DNA from: CAWEBF01 sp963807235
GTDB taxonomy: Bacteria; Acidobacteriota; Vicinamibacteria; Vicinamibacterales; UBA2999
Reading direction: 5' to 3'
Length of the DNA stretch: 64,000 nt
Assembly: GCA_963807235.1 (NCBI GenBank)
Contig: CAWEBF010000006.1
Span: 248,001 to 312,000, forward strand
Shown piece by piece: positions 55,156 through 62,682 of this stretch; within the stretch, counting starts at the first letter, position 1; each line of letters starts with the position of its first letter. A model generated the notes under the pieces. The model did no database searches. It had not been told where the DNA came from and saw only the letters and a program-made list of their open reading frames with translations. The translations under genes were made by a program, and so were the position numbers.

Positions 55156-55207
55156 AACAGCGAGGCGGAGCCTACATGCTCGTCGTCCGAGGCGCAGCCT
55201 CGCTGTT
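55156..55207 (-). terminator. Inverted repeat after the RTX gene, probable terminator
   Basis: AACAGCGAGGC (55156-55166) and GCCTCGCTGTT (55197-55207) pair perfectly over 11 bp, with a 30-nt loop that can itself fold. It lies 29 bp beyond the stop of the minus-strand RTX gene at 55236 and upstream of the M23 gene, so it should limit read-through between them. No T-run is visible. Confidence 0.5.
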
Positions 55208-55235
55208 GATGAACGTGGAAGGAGGCCCATTCCCC

Positions 55236-56138
55236 TCAGGGCAGATTGATGACACCTTCGATGGTGTTGGTGAACTCGCACGTGTCGCCGACGCCCATCC
55301 ACACCACTTCCTGGTCGAAGCCGACGTTGCCGAAGCACTGATCGTTCAGGCCGGAGTCGCCGAAGAGCAGATCGTCGCCGTTGTCGCCCACCAGCACGTC
55401 GTTGCCGGAATCGCCGTCGAGTTGGTCCTGTCCTTCGCCGCCGGTCAGCGTGTCGTCGCCGGAGCCCCCGCGCATCCGGTCGTCGCCGTTTCCTCCCTCG
55501 ACCTGATCGCTGGAGGCGCCGCCATCCAGGTAGTCGTTGCCGGAGAGGCCGCGGAGGATGTCGGTACCGTCGTTGCCGAACAGCGAGTCGTCGCCGCCAT
55601 GCCCGCTGACCGTGTCGTTTCCGGCCCCGCCGTACAGCGAATCGTTGCCATCGGTCGGTGCGCCGTCGATGAAGCCGTCGCCCCAGATGGTGTCGTTGCC
55701 TTCATCCCCGAGGATACGGTCCGCGTCCTCCTGTCCCCATAGGGTGTCGTTGTCAAGTCCGCCGTGGATGTAGTCGTTGTCGCGGCCGCCGAAGATCGTG
55801 TCGTTGCCGTCCTGTCCGAACAGCAGATCGTTGCCGTCGTCTCCGTAGATTCTGTCGTCGCCGCTGAGGCCGCAGATGATGTCGTGCCCGGCGTTGCCGT
55901 GGATGGTGTCGACCCCCGCCGTCCCGACGATGACGTCGTCGCCGGCCGTGCCGTTACATGCTCCGCCGGGGCAGAGAATCACGTCGCGGGTGATGCCCAT
56001 GCACGATCGGCCGTCTGGCACCTCGATGATGAAGTCCCCGTTGGCGACGGTCTGTGCCGACGTCGCGCCGCCCATGGCGAAGGCCAGCAGTGCGATGGCG
56101 GCGGTCGAACGCGCGCTGCGCTGTTTGAGAATGGTCAT
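55236..56138 (-). CDS. RTX-type calcium-binding nonapeptide repeat protein
   Basis: A 300-residue protein from ATG 56138 (GGAGGACGAC just upstream). A signal-like segment is AAIALLAFAMGGATSAQT. About twenty GGxGxDxhx nonapeptide repeats follow (GLSGDDRIYGDDGNDLLFGQ and DGNDTIFGG are examples), which form a calcium-loaded parallel beta-roll. Cys pairs lie near both ends of the roll. With a cleavable Sec-type signal it may be exported rather than secreted by a type I system; no ABC exporter genes are nearby. It is divergent from the sigma-factor operon, with 168 bp between the starts. Confidence 0.9.
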   Translation of the reverse strand: MTILKQRSARSTAAIALLAFAMGGATSAQTVANGDFIIEVPDGRSCMGITRDVILCPGGACNGTAGDDVIVGTAGVDTIHGNAGHDIICGLSGDDRIYGDDGNDLLFGQDGNDTIFGGRDNDYIHGGLDNDTLWGQEDADRILGDEGNDTIWGDGFIDGAPTDGNDSLYGGAGNDTVSGHGGDDSLFGNDGTDILRGLSGNDYLDGGASSDQVEGGNGDDRMRGGSGDDTLTGGEGQDQLDGDSGNDVLVGDNGDDLLFGDSGLNDQCFGNVGFDQEVVWMGVGDTCEFTNTIEGVINLP

Positions 56139-56306
56139 GTCGTCCTCCAGAAAAAAGCTGAGCTCGACGGTCCGGCGCGTCGTCATTGAGTCGCCGGTCC
56201 CGTTCGAAACCTGTTGCCGGATGAACGACTGGCGCCGCGCGTTCCCCTCAGTTGGCCGGCGTCATGAGCGTGTTATGGTGCGGCTGCCGGGTCGGCCCGT
56301 TTCACC

Positions 56307-56885
56307 ATGCCCTTCCAGTCAGCACCAGTTGGCGATGACGCGACTCCGGATTCCGCACCGGCCGAATCGCGATGGAGCGCGCTGGCCGCGGCGATGGCTC
56401 GGGCCGTGCGACGGCAATGCCCGAGCTGGCTGGCCGACCACGCGCAGGACATCGCCCAGGCAGCGCTGGCCAAAGTCATGACCGCCGAACGCGGACGTGA
56501 GGGAGAACGGCCCCTCACGTCGTTCTATCTCCACAGGGTCGCGCACAGTGTTCTGGTGGACGAGATCCGGCGCCGGAAGCGGCGCCCGGAGGTTCCGCTG
56601 GAAGGCGTCACTGAGGCGGGAGAGGAGGTGCGGTCCGTTGAGCCAGCGGCGGCGAGCGATCCGGAAAGCGATGCGTCGTTCCGGGAGCTGGGCGCGGCAG
56701 TCCGGGATTGCCTGGCGGCGGCGAAACGCGAGCGACGACTGGCCGTCACCTTGTACCTGCAGGGTCACACAGTGCCGGAGACAGCCCGCATTCTGGGATG
56801 GGACGCCAAGCGCGCGGAGAATCTGGTGTACCGGGGGCTGGCGGATCTACGGCAATGCCTACTCGGGAAGGGACACAGGCCATGA
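56307..56885 (+). CDS. Sigma-70 family (ECF-like) RNA polymerase sigma factor
   Basis: A 192-residue sigma factor. Region 2 spans about residues 25-95 (DHAQDIAQAALAKVM; SFYLHRVAHSVLVDEIRRRK); region 4 about 130-188 (LAVTLYLQGHTVPETARILG, then WDAKRAENLVYRGLADLRQC), a helix-turn-helix for the -35. No region 1.1 or 3. It starts at ATG 56307. It heads an operon: its stop overlaps the next ATG (ATGA), then a secreted protein and a TPR-CHAT protease. A TATGGT hexamer at 56274-56279 is a candidate -10. Confidence 0.9.
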   Translation: MPFQSAPVGDDATPDSAPAESRWSALAAAMARAVRRQCPSWLADHAQDIAQAALAKVMTAERGREGERPLTSFYLHRVAHSVLVDEIRRRKRRPEVPLEGVTEAGEEVRSVEPAAASDPESDASFRELGAAVRDCLAAAKRERRLAVTLYLQGHTVPETARILGWDAKRAENLVYRGLADLRQCLLGKGHRP

Positions 56886-57511
56886 GCACAGGCGAGCCGG
56901 AAGACGTGGCGCGGCTGCGGGCGGCGCTGGCCTCCCTGCGCGGTGGTGCCGACGCGCCCGTTGATGCGGGGCGCATCTTCGACGCGGTGCACGGGCGGTT
57001 GAGCGTCGAGGAACGTCAGGCCGTGGTGGAGGAGCTCCTGGCCAACCCGGACGCGGCGGAGGCCTGGAGACTGGCTCGCGAACTGGCTCCGGAAACTGCG
57101 GCGGAAGCGGCGCCGGGGAGGGAGTGGTCGAAGTGGCTGGCCATCGCGGCGGTGGTCGTGCTGGCCGTCGGAGCCGGATGGCGGTTCCTCGGCACGTCGC
57201 CCGAGCCGGTCTATCGGGGAAGCGAGACGCGGGCCATCTCGTCGTCATTGCCTCCCGACGCCGTGCTGCCGCGGACACAGCCGGTGCTGCGCTGGATGGG
57301 AGTGGAGGGCGGACGCTACCGCGTGCGGGTCCTGACGCCGGAGCTGGAGCTCCTCGAGGAATCGCAGGAGTCAACAGCGGTCGAGCACACGGTGAGCGCC
57401 GCATCGCTGTCGCGGGTACCGCCGGGAGGCCAGATCTTCTGGCAGGTTGAAGCGCGTGTGCCCGAAGGCGGGGCGATCGTGTCGCCCACCTTCAGCACGC
57501 GGATCGAGTAA
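56882..57511 (+). CDS. Single-pass membrane anti-sigma-like protein
   Basis: A 209-residue protein overlapping the sigma gene by four bases (ATGA), as anti-sigma partners usually do. Residues 1-88 are cytoplasmic and helical (DAGRIFDAVHGRLSVEERQA; EELLANPDAAEAWRLARELA), resembling the zinc-binding anti-sigma fold but without its His-Cys-Cys motif. A membrane helix follows (WLAIAAVVVLAVGAGWRF). The external part is beta-rich, with PVLRWMGVEGGRYRVRVLTP and FWQVEARVPEGGAIVSPTFS. By position and topology it is the likely regulator of the sigma factor; direct homology to a named family is not certain. Confidence 0.78.
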   Translation: MSTGEPEDVARLRAALASLRGGADAPVDAGRIFDAVHGRLSVEERQAVVEELLANPDAAEAWRLARELAPETAAEAAPGREWSKWLAIAAVVVLAVGAGWRFLGTSPEPVYRGSETRAISSSLPPDAVLPRTQPVLRWMGVEGGRYRVRVLTPELELLEESQESTAVEHTVSAASLSRVPPGGQIFWQVEARVPEGGAIVSPTFSTRIE

Positions 57512-57542
57512 ACGCGTAGGGATAGTGCGAACGGAGGGTGTC

Positions 57543-58082
57543 ATGGTGAACGGAATGTCGAAGGCAGGTTCAGTATCGCGGCGCACTCGCCTGGGTGTCC
57601 TGTGCGCCCTTCTGGGCGCGATGGTTCCCACGCTCGGCGCGCAGGCGCCGGATCTGGTGTTGAAGTCGGGACTGCACACCGTACGCGCCGGCGACGTGCT
57701 CCAGGTGATCATGGCCGAGGTGGGCTCCACCACTTCGACGTCCGAGGTCAGGATCGTGATTCTCGACGGAGCCGACCAGCGCCGGGGCATCGCGTCGGGC
57801 CTGATGATGCGTGGCAAGCCGGTGCGGGTGCGCGTGCGCGTCCCGCGGGATTCGATGGGTTGGCAGTTGCGGGCGGTTGTCGAGATCCGCGGGTTGACCA
57901 ACCTGGCGTTCAGCCAGCCGGTCGCGACCCTCGAAGACATCGATGCCGACTCTCTGAGGATCGAAACCAAGCCGCCCTGCGCACCGCTACCCTCGGTGGG
58001 TGGGGGCGCCGAAGGCAGCTGCGACGGCTGGGGCGTGACCGGCTTGGCGTCAAACCAGGCTGACGACTCCGGGCTCGATTAG
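57543..58082 (+). CDS. Small secreted protein of unknown function
   Basis: A 179-residue exported protein. ATG 57543 follows a good ribosome site (CGGAGGGTG). The signal peptide is LGVLCALLGAMVPTLGAQA. The mature part is beta-rich with LVLKSGLHTVRAGDVLQVIM and GLMMRGKPVRVRVRVPRD, then an acidic and Gly/Cys-rich tail (CAPLPSVGGGAEGSCDGWGV). No family is recognised. Between the anti-sigma-like gene and the CHAT gene in one operon, it could be a substrate, ligand or chaperone of the CHAT protein. Confidence 0.72.
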   Translation: MVNGMSKAGSVSRRTRLGVLCALLGAMVPTLGAQAPDLVLKSGLHTVRAGDVLQVIMAEVGSTTSTSEVRIVILDGADQRRGIASGLMMRGKPVRVRVRVPRDSMGWQLRAVVEIRGLTNLAFSQPVATLEDIDADSLRIETKPPCAPLPSVGGGAEGSCDGWGVTGLASNQADDSGLD

Positions 58083-58091
58083 GGCACCTCG

Positions 58092-60881
58092 GTGCGTCGG
58101 GAGAAGCCGACAGAGGAGCGGCGCACATTCCTTCTGTGCGCAGCGTGGCTCATCTGCATGGCGCTGGGCGGCGCGGTTGCCGCCGCCCAGCGTTCGGCTT
58201 CGCCGTTTGCCGACTGTGAGCCGGGAGCCGGAGAGGGCTGGACCTACGAGCGGCTCATGTGCGTGCGGCAGGTCGGCACCACGCTTGGCGTGCGCGATCG
58301 GGCGCGGGAGCGTCTGACGCAGCTGGGTGGCGGGGACCGGGATCAGCCTTGGCCCACGCTGGTCCTGGCCCACCTCACGCTCGACGAGCTGAAGCGGCCG
58401 CAGGCCGTCGCCCTCTACGAGCTCGCGGCAGAAGGCTTTGCACGCTCGCGCGAAGCCGAGGGGGAAGTGGTGGCGCGGCAGAACCTCGCCACGCAGTACC
58501 GGCTGCGCGGTCAGCCCGACGTCGCAGCCGGCCACGTCCAGCGCGCAGTGGCCTCAGCCGAAGCGTCGAAACAACCCTTGACCATCGCGCGGGCGGCCGC
58601 CGTAGAGGCAGTGCATTCCATGGCGACGGGCGGCGACATCGGGCGCGCCTATCGGGTGCTGGCACGGGCCGATCGTGTGGTGCCGCCGGACGCACCGGTC
58701 GGCCTGCGCAGGACCATTCTGTTCAACCTCGCGAACGCCAACCTGTATCTGGGACGGCTCGACGCCGCCATCGACGTCCTGGAGCGCCATCGTGCCTTGC
58801 GCAAGGAGGACGGTTCACCGCAGAACGCCGCCACGGTGGCATTCAATCTGCTGGTCGCGCGCATGACCCGAAGCGAGAGCCGTCCGCGGGCGTCGGACCG
58901 TCCGGCGCTCGTGGCCGAGGCCGAGACCGTCCTCACGGAGGCGCAGCAGCTCGGCGAACCGCTGGTCGAAGCCCAGACCCACCAGGTCCTGGGCGATTTG
59001 CTGAGGGCCGGCGACCCGGAGCGCGCAGCGATGCACTTGCGCCGTTGTCTCGAACTGGAAGCGTCGCTGCGGTTCCCGAGTCTGAAGGCCACGTGTCTCT
59101 GGTCCCTGTCGAGGCACGAATCCAGCCGGGACGTCCGCCGGGCGGAGCAATTGAGCCGCGACGCGATGGCGCTGGTGGAAGGCGGGCGGGACTTGTTGGT
59201 GCTGGCCACTGCCTGGCAGGCACGGCTGCCCCTGGTGTGGCAGACGCTGCCAGAGGAGGCCGCCATCGCCCAGTCGCTCGAGGCGCTCGACGCGATCGAG
59301 CGGCTCCGGGCGGGGCAGCAGGGCGAGGCCAGCCGGGCCGCGCTGCTGAGCAACTGGTCCCGGATCTTCCAGTGGACCGCCGGGCGGCTGTTGCAGGCCC
59401 AGCCTCCCAGAGTGGGGCAGGCCTTCGAGGTGGGCGAGCGCCTGCGGGCGCGGGTGCTGCTCGAGTATCTCCAGCGGGCGGGCGTCCGGGCCGCGGTCGG
59501 AGCGGGACCGGCCCCGGCTCCGCAGATCGCGGGGCGGATTGCGGGCACGCAGCGGCGGCTGCTGTCGCCGGAGATGCCAGACGCCGAGCGGCGTCTGCTG
59601 CTCGATCAACTCCGGCTGCTCGAACTCGAACAGGAAGAGCTGAACGCGGGCCGCGTGCCTCCGGTGGCGCCTGAGGCCATCTCATTCGCGTCGCTCGAGG
59701 CCATCCAGCGCGGACTCGGAGAAGACGAGGCGATGGTGTGGTTCTCGCTCGCCCCGTGGACGGATCTGTACCAGGACTTCGGCGGCGGCTCCTGGGTCCT
59801 GGCAGTCACCAGACGTACGGCGACAGTGCACCGGATTGCTCCCGACGTGGACCTCGAAAGCCAGTCGGCGGCCTTCATCGGGCTCCTGCGGGATCGAGCG
59901 GCGAGTGCCGAGGTGTGGTCGCCCGCTGCCCGAAAGCTTGGACGAACGTTGTTCGACGACGCGCTCGCCCAGTTGCCGACAGGCGTATCGCGCCTCGTTG
60001 TCGTGTCCGACGGCGCGCTGCACCGTGTGCCGTTCGAGGCGCTGATCGTCGGCGATGGCATGCTGCTCGGGGAGCGGTTCGAGATCAGCGTCGCGCCCTC
60101 GGCCACGTTGTGGCTGCGGCTGCGCCAGTCGCCCGCGCCACGTGTGACACGCCGGGCCCTTGTCCTCGCCGATCCCGATCTTCCGCCCGCGCGTCTGGAC
60201 GGAGCACCGCCGCTGCGACCGTTGCCCTGGGCCCAGCGGGAGGCGCGAGCGATCGGGCGGCTGTTGGGGCTTGACGCGAGCGACGTGCGCGAACGCGGCG
60301 CCGCGTCGGAGCGGTTCCTCAAACAGGCGCCGCTCGACTCGTTCGGGGTACTGCATCTGGCCGCCCACGCCCGCGCCGATGCGGCCTTTCCGGAGCGCTC
60401 GGCCGTCTTCCTCTCGCCAGGCGACGAGCGCGAGGACGGATGGCTGCAGCCGTCCGAGATCGCCGTACTGAATCTGCAAGGGCGGCTCGTGGTGCTGTCC
60501 GCGTGTGAATCCGCGGAGGGCTCGTTGCTGCAGGGGGAAGGGCCGCTCAGCCTTGCGCGCGCGTTCTTTGCCGGCGGCGCCGTCGGTGTCGTCGCCACCA
60601 GGTGGCCGCTCCGCGACGACGACGCGGCGTTCTTGATGGAGCGGTTCTACCGTTCGCTCGCCGAGGGCAAGCACGTGGCCGCGGCGCTTTGGCAGGCTCG
60701 CCGCGATGCCGTGGCCGAGGGATTGCCGGCCGCCGCGTGGGCCGGCGTGACGAGCCTCGGCGATGGACTGCAGCGGCCGGTGTCGGTTGTGCCGCCACGA
60801 GCCGCTGATTGGCCATGGATCGCTGCGGCGCTGGTGGCCGCCGGTCTCCTGGGCTCGGCCCTCTACGGCCGGTGGCGATGA
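58092..60881 (+). CDS. Exported TPR-CHAT (caspase-like) protease, membrane-anchored
   Basis: An intact 929-residue protein. GTG 58092 opens a signal segment (LLCAAWLICMALGGAVAAAQ). Residues 80-420 are helical TPR-like (QNLATQYRLRGQPDVAAGHV; FNLANANLYLGRLDAAIDVL). The C-terminal CHAT domain carries a caspase-type dyad: His759 in VLHLAAHARAD and Cys805 in LVVLSACESAEG, 46 residues apart, then GGAVGVVATRWPLRDDDAAF. A terminal helix (WIAAALVAAGLLGSALY) anchors it with the protease in the periplasm. CHAT proteases cleave specific proteins when the TPR part is triggered. Its operon contains a sigma factor and anti-sigma-like protein, a plausible substrate. Confidence 0.9.
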   Translation: MRREKPTEERRTFLLCAAWLICMALGGAVAAAQRSASPFADCEPGAGEGWTYERLMCVRQVGTTLGVRDRARERLTQLGGGDRDQPWPTLVLAHLTLDELKRPQAVALYELAAEGFARSREAEGEVVARQNLATQYRLRGQPDVAAGHVQRAVASAEASKQPLTIARAAAVEAVHSMATGGDIGRAYRVLARADRVVPPDAPVGLRRTILFNLANANLYLGRLDAAIDVLERHRALRKEDGSPQNAATVAFNLLVARMTRSESRPRASDRPALVAEAETVLTEAQQLGEPLVEAQTHQVLGDLLRAGDPERAAMHLRRCLELEASLRFPSLKATCLWSLSRHESSRDVRRAEQLSRDAMALVEGGRDLLVLATAWQARLPLVWQTLPEEAAIAQSLEALDAIERLRAGQQGEASRAALLSNWSRIFQWTAGRLLQAQPPRVGQAFEVGERLRARVLLEYLQRAGVRAAVGAGPAPAPQIAGRIAGTQRRLLSPEMPDAERRLLLDQLRLLELEQEELNAGRVPPVAPEAISFASLEAIQRGLGEDEAMVWFSLAPWTDLYQDFGGGSWVLAVTRRTATVHRIAPDVDLESQSAAFIGLLRDRAASAEVWSPAARKLGRTLFDDALAQLPTGVSRLVVVSDGALHRVPFEALIVGDGMLLGERFEISVAPSATLWLRLRQSPAPRVTRRALVLADPDLPPARLDGAPPLRPLPWAQREARAIGRLLGLDASDVRERGAASERFLKQAPLDSFGVLHLAAHARADAAFPERSAVFLSPGDEREDGWLQPSEIAVLNLQGRLVVLSACESAEGSLLQGEGPLSLARAFFAGGAVGVVATRWPLRDDDAAFLMERFYRSLAEGKHVAAALWQARRDAVAEGLPAAAWAGVTSLGDGLQRPVSVVPPRAADWPWIAAALVAAGLLGSALYGRWR

Positions 60882-61393
60882 CGTCGACGCAATGCGCGGA
60901 ATGCGCGAAGCATGTCCGCGTACGAATAATTGGCATTCCGTCCGCTGGGGTTCGGCAGCACGAAGACGCCTGAATCGCCGATTCGTTCCTGCCTCAATCC
61001 CAGCGGCACCGGGCCTTTGTGTCCGGGGAACATCGCGCGAAACACCGTGACGCCGACGAGCGCCACCAGGCGAGGACGGTAGCGCATGATCTTGCGTCGA
61101 AGACGGACACGGCCGTCGACGTACTCGTCAGGTTCGAGCGTGTCGATGCCCGGCGTCGGCCGCGGCACGATGTTGGTGATGCCGTAGCCCCATTCCGGCA
61201 GCCGTCCGTCGTCTGCGTACGAGATCGGTTCCGGTACGAGCCGCGATTCGTAGAGCAGCTTCCAGAACCGGTTCGAGAAGCCCGCGAAGTGGTGGCCGGT
61301 GAGAGCCGAGCGGATACCGGGATTGATGCCGACGAACAGCACGCGCACGCCTGGCTGGACGCGGTCTCGCAGGAGCGGCAGTGTCGAAGGCAT
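60863..61393 (-). CDS. mug: G/U mismatch-specific DNA glycosylase
   Basis: A 176-residue member of the uracil-DNA glycosylase superfamily, Mug/TDG class. LFVGINPGIRSALTGHHFAG holds the GINPG motif with the catalytic Asn; FSNRFWKLLYESRLV and VLPNPSGRNANYSYADMLRA hold the second motif (NPSGxN), which enters the DNA minor groove. It removes uracil or ethenocytosine opposite G in base-excision repair. ATG 61393 lies 13 nt from the minus-strand TATGGT of the divergent promoter. Its 3' end overlaps the convergent CHAT gene by 19 bp. Confidence 0.9.
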   Translation of the reverse strand: MPSTLPLLRDRVQPGVRVLFVGINPGIRSALTGHHFAGFSNRFWKLLYESRLVPEPISYADDGRLPEWGYGITNIVPRPTPGIDTLEPDEYVDGRVRLRRKIMRYRPRLVALVGVTVFRAMFPGHKGPVPLGLRQERIGDSGVFVLPNPSGRNANYSYADMLRAFRALRRRHRHRP

Positions 61394-61403
61394 CGGGCTT
61401 CAA

Positions 61404-61435
61404 GGCACCATACCATCGCGGCCTCTGCTAGAGTG
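61404..61435. promoter_or_regulatory. Divergent promoter element, copy 2
   Basis: GGCACCATACCATCGCGG (61404-61421) then CCTCTGCTAGAGTG (61422-61435). TAGAGT lies 7 nt before the ATG at 61442. On the minus strand TATGGT (61407-61412) lies 13 nt before the mug start at 61393. The block matches copy 1 at 52498-52528 almost base for base, also between divergent genes. Confidence 0.6.
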
Positions 61436-61441
61436 CGGTCC

Positions 61442-62663
61442 ATGAAATCTGGAATCGCTTTGACTGTTCTGCTGGCCTGTGCCGCGGCAGCCGCGGCTTT
61501 CTCCCAGAGTCCGGCCGCTCCGGCGGCTCCGACGCCCGCGCCGCCCGATCCCGTCCGGACCCTCGTGTCGCGGCTCGATCTCGAGCGCTACAAGGCCACG
61601 ATCAAGGGGCTGACGCAGTTTGGCGATCGGCGCCAGGGCACCGAACGGAATCGGAAGGCCGTCGACTGGATCGAAGCGCAGCTCAAGAGCTACGGCTGCC
61701 CGACCGAGCGCTTCAAGTACCGAGTACAAGACGCCGCCGCCGAATCCGCAGGCGGGGCGCGGTGGCGCCCCGGATCCGAATGCGCGCGCCGTCGGTGGCG
61801 GCCGTCCTCGCGGTCAGCGCACGAGGCCCAGTGTGAACACCGACCCTCTGCGCCAGCCCGACGAGCGGCTGCGCGCGCTGAACAGCGAGCCGGCCACGGA
61901 CGGGCCCCGTGAAGAGGTCTACTGCACGAAGGTCGGCACGACGCGTCCCGATGAGATGTACATCATCGGCGCGCACATGGACGGGCACGGCTGGGGCGAG
62001 GCGGCCAACGACGACGGCTCGGGCACGGCGCTGGTGATGGAGCTGGCGCGGATTTTCTCGATGCCCGACGTGCAGACGGAGCGCACGATCCGGTTCGCGC
62101 TGTGGAACAACGAGGAGACGGGCCTGAACGGCGCGCGCGCCTACGTCGAGCAGCGGAGGGGTCTGCAAGGGAGAGGAGATCCGGCCGGCTCGGGCCGCTA
62201 CCCGGAACCGAAGTGGCTCGGGATGATCCAGCACGACATGATGCTGTTCGATCACGGCATGCCCCGCGCCGACGGCACCATCAGCCCCGATCAACGGCCC
62301 GAGGCCGACGTCAACATCGAGTTCCAGAGCAACTCGCGGATGGCGGCCGAGTCGCAGAAGCTCGCATGGTTCTTCCACGCGGCCAACGCGGAGTACGCCA
62401 CCGACTATCCCGCGCAGGTCAGCCCGCACATGACCAACACCGACTCCACGCCGTTCATGGACGAGGTGGCCTCCATCAGCCTGCGGGAGAACGAACGCGG
62501 CGTGCACATCGGCAGCGGCTGGGACCCGCACTGGCATCAGCCGACGGACGTATACGCCACGTTCTCCGACAAGGACTTCCTCCTCGGATTGAACGCCGCG
62601 CAGACGACGCTGGCGGGCGTGGCCCAGCTCACCGGCGCGAGGCTGGGCTCGGCTTCCCGGTGA
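61442..62663 (+). CDS. Exported M28-family zinc peptidase, one frameshift
   Basis: ATG 61442 opens MKSGIALTVLLACAAAAAAF with a signal peptide, then an Ala/Pro linker. The first frame covers YKATIKGLTQFGDRRQGTER and breaks near 61725. The next frame, starting about EYKTPPPNPQAGRGG, carries the M28 aminopeptidase core: GAHMDGHGWGEAANDDGSG (first His, bridging Asp), NNEETGLNGA (catalytic and binding Glu), and IQHDMMLFDHG (further ligand Asp). It ends LGSASR. About 406 residues when joined, normal for this family. Likely degrades peptides outside the cytoplasm. Co-directional with nothing; convergent with the receptor gene. Confidence 0.85.
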
Positions 62664-62680
62664 ACTCGAGAAGCCGAGCC
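62646..62680. terminator. Hairpin between the M28 gene and the receptor gene
   Basis: GGCTCGGCTTC (62646-62656) and GAAGCCGAGCC (62670-62680) pair perfectly around a 13-nt loop that contains the M28 stop codon. Its right arm ends 2 bp before the minus-strand stop at 62683, so it can serve both convergent genes. No T-run. Confidence 0.6.
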
Positions 62681-62682
62681 TA

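Noticed and set aside
55236..56138. RTX repeats as a CRISPR-like or DNA-level tandem array
   Set aside because: The periodicity is 27 nt with protein-level conservation only; no constant repeats with unique spacers.
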